Source: Pseudomonas sp. PDM16 (GTDB lineage: Bacteria > Pseudomonadota > Gammaproteobacteria > Pseudomonadales > Pseudomonadaceae). Taken from it: DNA of 64,000 bases. This document shows, piece by piece, positions 56,714 through 64,000 of the stretch (its first letter is position 1; every line of letters starts with the position of its first letter). Below the pieces are notes generated by a model that ran no database searches, was not told the origin of the DNA, and saw nothing but the letters and a program-made list of their open reading frames with translations. The position numbers were made by a program, and so were the translations under genes. The DNA lies in contig NZ_JACVAM010000002.1 in assembly GCF_014851865.1 (NCBI RefSeq), forward strand, positions 868,001 through 932,000, written 5' to 3'.

Positions 56714-56866
56714 GATCGTTCTCCAAATAGAACGCTAGAGGTATTTTTTGCAGTCTAGTGCATCAAAGGTGTCGAATTTAATCTTTACCACATGCAGCAA
56801 GCACTGCATGACGAACACCAACCCTGCCGCCCCGTTCGGCACCACTGAAATGCGAGGAACGCCACC

Positions 56867-57499
56867 ATGACTACTTCTTTCAAATACAACCGTCTGGACA
56901 AAGATAACGCTGCCGTTCTGCTGGTCGACCATCAGGCCGGTCTGCTGTCCCTGGTGCGCGACATCGAGCCGGACAAGTTCAAGAACAACGTCCTGGCCCT
57001 GGCTGACCTCGCCAAGTTCTTCAACCTGCCGACCATCCTCACCACCAGCTTCGAGACCGGCCCCAACGGCCCACTGGTTCCGGAGCTGAAGGAACTGTTC
57101 CCGGATGCGCCCTACATCGCCCGTCCGGGCCAGATCAACGCCTGGGACAACGAGGATTTCGTCAAGGCGATCAAAGCCACCGGCAAGAAGCAGCTGATCA
57201 TCGCCGGCGTGGTGACCGAGGTGTGCGTGGCATTCCCGGCCCTGTCTGCCCTGGAAGAGGGCTTCGATGTGTTCGTGGTCACCGATGCTTCCGGCACCTT
57301 CAACCCGATCACCCGTGACTCGGCCTGGAACCGCATGAGCCAGGCCGGTGCCCAGCTGATGAACTGGTTCGCCGTCGCCTGTGAGTTGCACCGCGACTGG
57401 CGCAACGACGTCGAAGGACTGGCGAAGATCTGCTCCGACCATATTCCGGACTATCGCAATCTGATCACCAGCTACAACGCATTGACCGCCGGGAAGTAA
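56867..57499 (+). CDS. ycaC: Cysteine hydrolase of the isochorismatase family (YcaC-like)
   Basis: This 210-residue cytoplasmic hydrolase has Asp21 in LLVDHQAGLLSLV and the nucleophile Cys120 in AGVVTEVCVAFPAL, the Asp...Cys pair of the isochorismatase-like fold. Closest in plan to YcaC, an octameric hydrolase of unknown substrate that is common in Pseudomonas. It is transcribed divergently from the LysR gene and ends in a long hairpin. Confidence 0.92.
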   Translation: MTTSFKYNRLDKDNAAVLLVDHQAGLLSLVRDIEPDKFKNNVLALADLAKFFNLPTILTTSFETGPNGPLVPELKELFPDAPYIARPGQINAWDNEDFVKAIKATGKKQLIIAGVVTEVCVAFPALSALEEGFDVFVVTDASGTFNPITRDSAWNRMSQAGAQLMNWFAVACELHRDWRNDVEGLAKICSDHIPDYRNLITSYNALTAGK

Positions 57500-57817
57500 C
57501 GCGCCCGAAGCAGAACGCCGGAGTCTCGCAAGACTCCGGCGTTCTGCTGTCGAGTGGGCGTTGGGCCGGAGCCACCCTGTCTGCCGACGATGGGAGCACT
57601 CGGTGATCGGCAACGGGCATCTGGCGCCAGACGGGCGAGTCTTGATCAAGCCGTTTACCATCGATGTACCGGCGACGCGTGTACGCGAGGCGAGCGGTAG
57701 GTCGTGGCTGCGGAATGAGGGCAGGGCTGCGACGAGGCGTCACTGTGACTGTCATCATCGAGGGGATAGGCTGTGTTCTCCCGGCCTTGGTGGCCACGAC
57801 CCGATGAGGGGTGAGAA
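57500..57817. other. Region after ycaC, containing its terminator hairpin
   Basis: Apart from the hairpin at 57510-57547, the 318 bases have no gene-like content; the last 20 bases carry the ribosome-binding site of the 61-aa ORF. Confidence 0.5.
57510..57547 (+). terminator. Long hairpin after ycaC
   Basis: GCAGAACGCCGGAGTCT (57510-57526) and AGACTCCGGCGTTCTGC (57531-57547) form a perfect 17-bp stem with a 4-base loop. There is no T-run, but the position 11 bases after the stop codon and the stem strength fit a terminator or 3'-end stabiliser. Confidence 0.85.
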
Positions 57818-58003
57818 ATGCTCAGCAAACCCGCAGATGTCCAGTGCATGCTGGATGAGCGTGCCGCTGCATTCAGGGACATCCAGGCCTTCCTCAGAGA
57901 CAGCGGCCCTATCGACAGCGAATACAAGCAGCGTGAGTTCGACAGGCTTCGAGAGAGGGCAGAAGCCATCGTGGCGGCACTCGGGGAATCGCTGGCCGCC
58001 TAG
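57818..58003 (+). CDS. Hypothetical small protein (61 aa)
   Basis: ATG 57818 follows GAGGGG at a suitable distance. The 61-residue product is highly charged and predicted to be almost all helical, with a heptad-like pattern (LRERAEAIVAALGESL at the end), perhaps a small helical-bundle or coiled-coil protein. There is no recognised domain and no membrane segment. It is followed by 205 bases without a gene. Confidence 0.55.
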   Translation: MLSKPADVQCMLDERAAAFRDIQAFLRDSGPIDSEYKQREFDRLRERAEAIVAALGESLAA

Positions 58004-58208
58004 GGCTTGTCGAGCAGCGGCTTGTAAACCCAGCGGGCTGGCCCTAGCCTGGCGGACAGTTTTTTGCCGGTGCGCTTGATTCCATGCCAGGCTCCATTCA
58101 TACCGTGATCCATTCCACGCCCCTGCGCGAGTCTGTGCGTGCTCAGGCATGCGCATGTTTTTCGCAACCGGCCTCCAGCGGTCCGAGCCGATTGCCGGTG
58201 ATGTGCTC

Positions 58209-59462
58209 ATGTCGCTGAAGCGCTTCGTGGCTCTGGCATGCGTGCTGTGGTGGGGCTCGCCAGTCTGGGCGAGCGACGAGGTCGTCGAGGTGTCCCACTG
58301 GTGGGTGTCGGATGGCGAGCGGTCCAGCATCGACGTAATCCGTCGCCACGTGGAGCGAGAAGGCTTGCGCTGGCAGGCTGAGGCCGCCGCCGGTAGCGGC
58401 ACCAGTCGCTACAGCGATGTGCTGCGGCAGAGGGTCGACGCGGGGCGTCCTCCAATGGCGTCGCAGGTGATCGGCTATGACATTCATGAATGGGCCAGCC
58501 AGGGGAAACTGGTCGTGCTGGATGACGTCGCTCGCGAGCAGGAGTGGGACGAGGTGGTCCCCTATGACATCCAGCACCTCTCCAAGTACCAGGGCCACTG
58601 GGTGGCTGCTCCGATCAATGCCCACTCGACAAACTGGCTGTGGATCAACGGACCGCAGTTCGCTCGCCTGGGATTGGTGCCACCGGATACCTGGCCCGAT
58701 CTGCTGGCGATACTCGAAAAGGCCAAGACCGCCGGTTTGATACCTCTGGCCATCGGGCGTGAGCAATGGGAGCACACGCTGCTGTTCGAATCGGTTGCGG
58801 TCGGGGCCGGTGGTGCCGAGTTCTATCGGCGGGTGTTTCTCGATTTGAATCCGAATGCGCGGGATATCCAGGTGCTGGAAGGCATTTTCCGGCGATTCGG
58901 TCAGCTGCGACCCTACCTAGACCCCGGATTCACGAAGCGTAGCTGGGATCAGGCGACCGACCTGGTCAGATCGGGGAAGGCGCTGATGCAGGTGCAGGGG
59001 AGCTGGGTCAATGGCGAGTTCCATCATCATTCGATGGTTCCCGGCAGGGACTACGAGTGCTTGCGCTTTCCCGATACGCAGGGTGTGTTCCTGTTCAACA
59101 GTGACCAGTACATGTTCTTCACCGAGAACACAGCGAGCGACGAAACCCGCAATGCATTCGTCCGTACCCTGATGCGTATAGAGCTGCAGCGTGAGCTGAA
59201 CATCGCGACCGGTGCCGCCCCTGCACGCGTCGATGTACCGCGGGAGAGCTTCAACCGCTGCGGCCAGCAGGCCATCACCGATATGCGCGGTGCCAACATG
59301 CGACGCACGCTCATGGGGTCGATCGCCATGGGGAACGCCAATCCCGGCCCCGTCAAGCGAGCCATCTATCAGGTGGTGAGCGATCATCTTCTGGGGCGCA
59401 TCGACGATGGCGAGGCCGTCAGCCGCATGCGGCAGATCATGGATGGTGCTTCCAGCCCGTAG
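58209..59462 (+). CDS. Extracellular solute-binding protein, family 1 (sugar type)
   Basis: The 417-residue periplasmic protein has a signal peptide (MSLKRFVALACVLWWGSPVW, then ASDE) and an ABC sugar-binding fold with EVVEVSHWWVSDGE near the start and NAHSTNWLWINGPQF in the hinge region. It is not followed by permease genes but by a hybrid sensor kinase nine bases downstream, so it probably serves as the ligand-sensing partner of that kinase, as in TorT/TorS or LuxP/LuxQ pairs. The frame is open to 58149; ATG 58209 is chosen by the signal peptide. Confidence 0.88.
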   Translation: MSLKRFVALACVLWWGSPVWASDEVVEVSHWWVSDGERSSIDVIRRHVEREGLRWQAEAAAGSGTSRYSDVLRQRVDAGRPPMASQVIGYDIHEWASQGKLVVLDDVAREQEWDEVVPYDIQHLSKYQGHWVAAPINAHSTNWLWINGPQFARLGLVPPDTWPDLLAILEKAKTAGLIPLAIGREQWEHTLLFESVAVGAGGAEFYRRVFLDLNPNARDIQVLEGIFRRFGQLRPYLDPGFTKRSWDQATDLVRSGKALMQVQGSWVNGEFHHHSMVPGRDYECLRFPDTQGVFLFNSDQYMFFTENTASDETRNAFVRTLMRIELQRELNIATGAAPARVDVPRESFNRCGQQAITDMRGANMRRTLMGSIAMGNANPGPVKRAIYQVVSDHLLGRIDDGEAVSRMRQIMDGASSP

Positions 59463-59471
59463 GAGGCTTGC

Positions 59472-62267
59472 ATGCGGTTCTTCACCAATCTCAATCTGAC
59501 CAGCAAGATCGTGATGCTGGTGGCGTTGCTCGGGGCGCTATCGGTCAGTATCACGCTGTACTCAATGCACCATCTGTATTCGGTTGATCGAGACTATCGA
59601 GCGCTGCTCGACCGGGATGCCCAGGCATCCATGTTGGTAGGCTCCGCTCTGCTGGATCTCAGCGACGCCAGCCGCCTGGTGTTCTCCGTGCTGACCGAGC
59701 AGGAGGAGGCGAAGATGCGAGCCAGCCAACTCGTGCTGGACAAGCGCCAGGAGCAGTTTCGAAGCAAGATCGCGGCCATTGCACCCTTGCTCGACGACGC
59801 GGGGCCGAGGTTGGAGATCATTGCACAGCAGGAGCGGAGGGTGTTCGAGCTGGCGGGGCAGATCATCGATTCCGCTGCTCGTTGGCGTGGAGATCGTGCC
59901 CTCGACATCATCCACTCGCAGTTCGACCCTGCGCTCCATGAGTTGCGCGGCAACATGGATACGCTGCGTGACGACATCATCGACCACTTCCAGGCGTCGT
60001 CCGTCGAGCTCAATGCCACCACGCGCAGTACGCTGCTCAATACCGCCATTTCCTTCGGGCTGGCGCTGACGGCCATCATCGGTATGTCGGCCTACCTGTC
60101 GCTCACGCAGATATCGCGGCCCATCAAGCAGCTGACCCGCGCCATGGGCGAGCTGAGCAACAGGCACTACGACGGACGTATCGAGCACACCGAGCGCCGA
60201 GACGAGGTCGGCAGCATGGCGCAGGCTCTCCAGGTGTTCCGCGACGGCATGCAGCGCGCCGATCGTCTGGAGCTGGAGGCGAGAGCCAGCGCAGAGGCTC
60301 GGCGTGTGTCGCAGCAACTGATCGATCTCACCGATGCGATGCCGGGGGCCGTATTCCAGCTGACGGTCGACGCGGACGGCACGCAGCGCTTTACCTTCCT
60401 CAGCGGCAAGGCCCAGGGGTTCATCGGCCGCGAGGCGCTGATGCCAGATGGTACCGGCCTGCGGTTGGATGGCATACGTGTCGAGCGCAACGCTGACGTG
60501 GATCGGCAGATCGAGCTTGCCATCGAGCACAGCCTGGAAACCCTCCAGCCACTGGACGTCGATATGCAGGTGGAACTCGACAATCGCAGGTTCTGGCTCA
60601 AGACCCTGGCCAGTGCCCGGCGTGCCGAGAACGGCTCCACCCTGTTCAACGGCATCTGGCTGGATATCAGCGACATCAAGGCCCAGGCCAGGGCGCTGGA
60701 GGATGCCAAGGAGCTGGCCGAGCAAGCCGCGAAGGCCAAGGCGACCTTCCTGGCAACCATGAGCCATGAGATACGTACCCCGATGAATGCCATTCTCGGC
60801 CTGACCCAGCTCACGTTGCGGCACCCCCTGGAGCCTTCGCAGCAGGATCGTCTGGAGAAGATTCTGCGTGCTGGCCAGCACCTGCTCGGTATGCTGAACG
60901 ACATTCTCGACTACTCCAAGATCGACGCCGATCGTCTGCTGGTGGAGGCGATACCGTTCTCCCCGCAGCAGTTGCTTGATGAAGTGGCGCAGATGCTGGA
61001 GGAGAGGGCCGCCAGCAAGGGGCTCGAGTTGCGGACCGAAGTGGCCGGCGATCCGCCGCTGTTGCTGGGCGACCCGCTGAGAATCAGCCAGATACTGCTC
61101 AACTTTGCCAGCAACGCGCTCAAATTCAGTGAGCGGGGGCGGGTGAGCCTGCGCCTGGCGCTTGAGCGCGACGCAGGTGGCTCGTTGGTCCTCTGTGGCG
61201 AGGTGGAGGATCAGGGGATCGGTATTTCGAAGGAGGAAATGGGCTCGCTTTTCCTGCCGTTCCAGCAGGCAGATGCATCCATCACCAGACGCTTCGGTGG
61301 CACCGGACTGGGGTTGGCCATTTCTCGCAGTCTGGCCGAGTTGATGGGCGGGGAGGTGGGGGCACGCAGCCAGCCTGGAGCGGGGAGTACCTTCTGGTTC
61401 CGTGTGCGGGTTGCCGAGGCGCAGAGCGCACAGGTACCGCAGTCCCTGCACGCGTCGGGTGGTGCCATCAAGGCGCTGGATGGTTTGCGTGTGCTGCTGG
61501 TGGATGACAACGAGCTGAATCGCCTCGTTGCCGGGGAGCTTCTGGTGGGGGCGGGTATGCGTGTCGATCAGGCTGTGGATGGTCGGCATGCGATCACCCT
61601 GCTCGAGCAGGCTCAGGATGACACCTACGATGCGGTGTTGATGGACCTGATGATGCCGGAAATGGATGGCCTGAGTGCGACACGTCTGTTGCGCGAGCAA
61701 CCGCGTTTCGGCAGCCTGCCGATCATCGCGATGACTGCCAACGCCAGTCCCCAGGATGTTCAGCAGTGCCTGGCTGCCGGCATGAACGCACATATTGCCA
61801 AGCCAATCGATGAGCAGCGCCTCTGGAAAACCCTGCTGCAGTGCTGTGTGCCCGGTGAGCCGTCACCCACGACGCTGCCGACAGATTCATCTACGGAGCC
61901 GCCAGGGCAAGCGGTGGTGCTGGATCCCCAGCCACTGGAGCATCTGCGGCGTGTGGTTACCCCCGAACGCTTCCACGGCATGCTGGAGATGCTCATCACC
62001 GATTGCCGGAGACGCGGCGAGTCATTTCGAGGGCTGTATGAGCGGCCCGATATCCCGGTGCTGCGTCAGCACGTCCACGACCTGATAGGGACCGCCGGAC
62101 ACGCCGGATTTCGGCAGGTGGTCGAGCTGGGCGCGGCCATGCGTGTAGCGCTGGACGCAGCGGACGAGACGGCGATCCGGGGGCTGATCGGCGAGCTCGA
62201 TCTGGCGATACAGCAGGCGGAGCGAGTGTTGAAGCAGCACTTCGACGTTGCCGAGCCGATATCCTAG
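59472..62267 (+). CDS. Tripartite hybrid sensor histidine kinase (HisKA-REC-Hpt)
   Basis: This 931-residue inner-membrane kinase has a first helix near 13-33, a periplasmic helical domain of about 155 residues, a second helix near 190-212, HAMP (213-265), PAS-like region (280-400), HisKA with SHEIRTPMNA (His432), HATPase with FASNALKFSERG and GTGLGLAISRSL, a receiver domain with Asp725 in VLMDLMMPEMDG, and a C-terminal Hpt with His869 in VHDLIGTAGHAGF. Phosphorelay should end at an unlinked response regulator. The adjacent periplasmic protein is the likely input. Confidence 0.95.
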   Translation: MRFFTNLNLTSKIVMLVALLGALSVSITLYSMHHLYSVDRDYRALLDRDAQASMLVGSALLDLSDASRLVFSVLTEQEEAKMRASQLVLDKRQEQFRSKIAAIAPLLDDAGPRLEIIAQQERRVFELAGQIIDSAARWRGDRALDIIHSQFDPALHELRGNMDTLRDDIIDHFQASSVELNATTRSTLLNTAISFGLALTAIIGMSAYLSLTQISRPIKQLTRAMGELSNRHYDGRIEHTERRDEVGSMAQALQVFRDGMQRADRLELEARASAEARRVSQQLIDLTDAMPGAVFQLTVDADGTQRFTFLSGKAQGFIGREALMPDGTGLRLDGIRVERNADVDRQIELAIEHSLETLQPLDVDMQVELDNRRFWLKTLASARRAENGSTLFNGIWLDISDIKAQARALEDAKELAEQAAKAKATFLATMSHEIRTPMNAILGLTQLTLRHPLEPSQQDRLEKILRAGQHLLGMLNDILDYSKIDADRLLVEAIPFSPQQLLDEVAQMLEERAASKGLELRTEVAGDPPLLLGDPLRISQILLNFASNALKFSERGRVSLRLALERDAGGSLVLCGEVEDQGIGISKEEMGSLFLPFQQADASITRRFGGTGLGLAISRSLAELMGGEVGARSQPGAGSTFWFRVRVAEAQSAQVPQSLHASGGAIKALDGLRVLLVDDNELNRLVAGELLVGAGMRVDQAVDGRHAITLLEQAQDDTYDAVLMDLMMPEMDGLSATRLLREQPRFGSLPIIAMTANASPQDVQQCLAAGMNAHIAKPIDEQRLWKTLLQCCVPGEPSPTTLPTDSSTEPPGQAVVLDPQPLEHLRRVVTPERFHGMLEMLITDCRRRGESFRGLYERPDIPVLRQHVHDLIGTAGHAGFRQVVELGAAMRVALDAADETAIRGLIGELDLAIQQAERVLKQHFDVAEPIS

Positions 62268-62287
62268 CCCGCAATCTCTTCGGCCAT

Positions 62288-64000
62288 TCAGACGGTGAGG
62301 GCTGTGCTCTTCGCGCACAGACGCTCGATACAGGCCAGCAGGTCGGTTGTGCTGGCAGGCTTGAGCAGGGTCGCGTCGAAGAGCAGCTCCGCCGATTGTC
62401 TTTCAGCACGTGCCGGGGATGCCGAATAGAGCATCACCGGCAGGTCCGAGTAGCGAGCGCGCACTTCCTGGAGCAGCGCCCAGCCATTCATACCGGGCAT
62501 GATCTGGTCAGTGATCAACAGATCGGCGGGCTCGCTCTCCAGGTAGGCCAACGCCTCTTCCGCGCTGCTGGCCAGCCTCACCTCGAAGCCGTATCCACCG
62601 AGCAGGTCGCCCAGGAACGTGCGGGTCAGCTCGACGTCGTCCACCAGGACGATGCGCCGTCCGCCTCCGTCGGTGAAGGCCTGGTGGCTTTCGACGAACA
62701 CCGTGTCCAGGTCTTCCTCGGTTGCACCCTCCAGCCAGAGTGTGAAGCCGAAGATGCTCCCGCCGGTTGGACCGTCGGCGATGACGAGCTTGGAACCCAT
62801 TTGCTGCAACAGCTCGTTGACGATGGACAGGCCGAGGCCGAAGCCTTCGGTATGGGTGACGTTGCTGCCGCGATGGAATGGCTTCAGCAGGCTCTCGCGC
62901 ATGCCGTGCGGCAGGCCTATGCCATTGTCCTGTACGGAGAAGTCGAGGCAGAACTGCTGATTCTGGTGCTCCTGGCAGGTTATCCGTAGCACGATAGTCC
63001 CATCGCTGGTGAACTTGGCAGCGTTGTTGAGCAGGTTGATCAGGATTCTGCGAAGCTGCCGGAAGTCGGCGTGGACCAGGAGAGGGAGATTGCTATCCAG
63101 GTTGAATACCAGCTTGTTGTTCTGGCGTGAGGCAATGTATCGGCCCTCTTCTTCGATTTCCTGCAGGAAACCGAACAGATAGCCCGGCTCCAGGCTCATC
63201 TCTATCTGAAGCAGCTCATGGCGTGACAGCTCCAGCAGATCGTCCAGCATCTCCAGTTGTTGCCGGGCGCTGCGCTCGATTCGTTCCGGATATGACTGCG
63301 CAGGTCCGACCTGTAGTTGATGTGCATAGCTGATGATGCTGTTCAGGGGGGTGCGCATGTCATGGCTGATGCGGGCGAGCAGGGCGCTGCGTGATTGCAG
63401 TGAGTCACGCAGTTGCTGCGTTCGGAGTTGAACCTGGCTTTCCAGGCGTTCATGTTCCGCCTGCTGCAAATAGGCGATCTCGGCCAATGCCCTGCGCTCG
63501 CGCCTTCTGGTGTGAGCGATCGCGAAGTTCAGCGTGCTGATGAGCAGGAAGGCGATGATCAGCGCCGACGACAACCCAAGTTTGTCCTCGCCGTACAGCC
63601 AGATATCGTTCTCCGCCTCCCATAGCAGGCCCTTGGTGCCCTGAGCCAGAAACAGGGCCGATATTCCCCAGGCTAGCCAACTGAGTTTGACCTTCTTGTA
63701 CAGGGCAACGACGAGAGTGAGGGGAATCAGCACATGCGCGGCGTAGCGGTAGTAAGTGAAGTAGCTACGGGTCGTGATGAAATCGCCATAGGCGCCCCAA
63801 AGCAGCAGAAACGCGCCGAGAACCAGGTACAGCAAGAAGGTGATCTGCAGCCAGCGTGGGAGCCTGCGTACCCGGAACAGCAAGAAGGCATAGATGAAGA
63901 AGATGGAGAAGGAAATGGCCGAAAGCACGGCCACCAGCTCTCGCGACCAGGGCAGCAGTGACGGCAGGTAGAAGAGATAGCCGTTGGCTACGGCAGTCAG
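62288..64000 (-). CDS. Hybrid sensor histidine kinase (membrane domain, HisKA, HATPase, REC), 5' end outside window
   Basis: The frame is open to the window edge at 64000, so the N-terminus is missing. Visible are five to six membrane helices (like the second half of a 7TMR-type sensor), a coiled-coil, HisKA with ISHDMRTPLNSII, HATPase with NNAAKFTSDG and GFGLGLSIVNELL, and a C-terminal receiver with DLLITDQIMPGMNG containing the phosphoacceptor Asp. There is no Hpt. It is convergent with the tripartite kinase, the stops being 20 bases apart. The GTG at 63932-63934 is in frame, but coding evidently continues upstream. Confidence 0.92.
   Translation of the reverse strand: MTAVANGYLFYLPSLLPWSRELVAVLSAISFSIFFIYAFLLFRVRRLPRWLQITFLLYLVLGAFLLLWGAYGDFITTRSYFTYYRYAAHVLIPLTLVVALYKKVKLSWLAWGISALFLAQGTKGLLWEAENDIWLYGEDKLGLSSALIIAFLLISTLNFAIAHTRRRERRALAEIAYLQQAEHERLESQVQLRTQQLRDSLQSRSALLARISHDMRTPLNSIISYAHQLQVGPAQSYPERIERSARQQLEMLDDLLELSRHELLQIEMSLEPGYLFGFLQEIEEEGRYIASRQNNKLVFNLDSNLPLLVHADFRQLRRILINLLNNAAKFTSDGTIVLRITCQEHQNQQFCLDFSVQDNGIGLPHGMRESLLKPFHRGSNVTHTEGFGLGLSIVNELLQQMGSKLVIADGPTGGSIFGFTLWLEGATEEDLDTVFVESHQAFTDGGGRRIVLVDDVELTRTFLGDLLGGYGFEVRLASSAEEALAYLESEPADLLITDQIMPGMNGWALLQEVRARYSDLPVMLYSASPARAERQSAELLFDATLLKPASTTDLLACIERLCAKSTALTV

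Overview
The window is chromosomal DNA of a high-GC gammaproteobacterium, almost certainly a Pseudomonas. The order cspD-clpS-clpA-infA-bpt-aat-trxB-ftsK-lolA-rarA-crcB-serS-cysG-tusEBCD-yccA-tRNA-Ser is the arrangement I know from Pseudomonas chromosomes, and the products match that genus closely in length and sequence.

Bases 1-23600 are conserved core genome. They hold the end of a fatty-acid beta-oxidation protein, a small periplasmic binding protein, a glutamine amidotransferase, a CorA-type metal channel and an acyltransferase. Next comes the N-degron block (clpS adaptor, clpA unfoldase, and the two aminoacyl-protein transferases bpt and aat). It is followed by thioredoxin reductase, the FtsK/LolA/RarA/CrcB/SerS/CysG block, a glutathionyl-hydroquinone reductase, the TusBCDE sulfur relay, a Bax-inhibitor-like membrane protein and a tRNA-Ser(UGA) with encoded CCA.

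From the tRNA to about 53 kb the content is accessory. First come a 2-oxoglutarate/iron oxygenase and an orphan CobS/CobT-like AAA+/VWA pair with no CobN nearby. Bases 27.5-35.7 kb form a lasso-peptide gene cluster: two paralogous cyclases (C), an HPr-kinase-like enzyme, a sulfotransferase, a PqqD-like leader-binding protein (B1) and a transglutaminase-like leader peptidase (B2). Four short genes of 55-56 codons on the opposite strand (29466-29633, 29946-30113, 30258-30428, 34467-34634) encode the precursors. All four share a Y-x-x-P-x-(V/L/I)-E-x-L leader motif, a threonine 13 residues after the tyrosine (position -2 of the predicted core), an aspartate at core position 8 and a C-terminal serine. 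The first residue of the predicted cores is Ala, Ser, Asn or Ile rather than Gly. The C and A genes sit in two convergent cassettes with identical 18-base spacing, so a C-A unit was probably duplicated. The kinase together with the invariant C-terminal serine suggests tail phosphorylation; the sulfotransferase suggests a further or alternative modification.

Bases 35.7-53.1 kb hold a surface-polysaccharide locus. One tightly overlapping minus-strand operon carries chain-length regulator, epimerase, Wzx-like flippase, asparagine synthase, methyltransferase, polymerase/ligase, WecG/TagA transferase and a second polymerase/ligase. Facing it are an uncharacterised nucleotidyltransferase and a plus-strand operon with two glycosyltransferases, a methyltransferase, an ABC exporter and UDP-GlcNAc 2-epimerase. 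The nucleotidyltransferase and the ABC exporter are also of types found in lasso-peptide clusters and could serve both systems.

From 53.4 kb to the end there are an atypical SDR reductase, two GNAT acetyltransferases, a LysR regulator divergent from a YcaC-type hydrolase, a small conserved-looking ORF, a sugar-type binding protein next to a tripartite hybrid sensor kinase, and a second hybrid kinase running off the window end.
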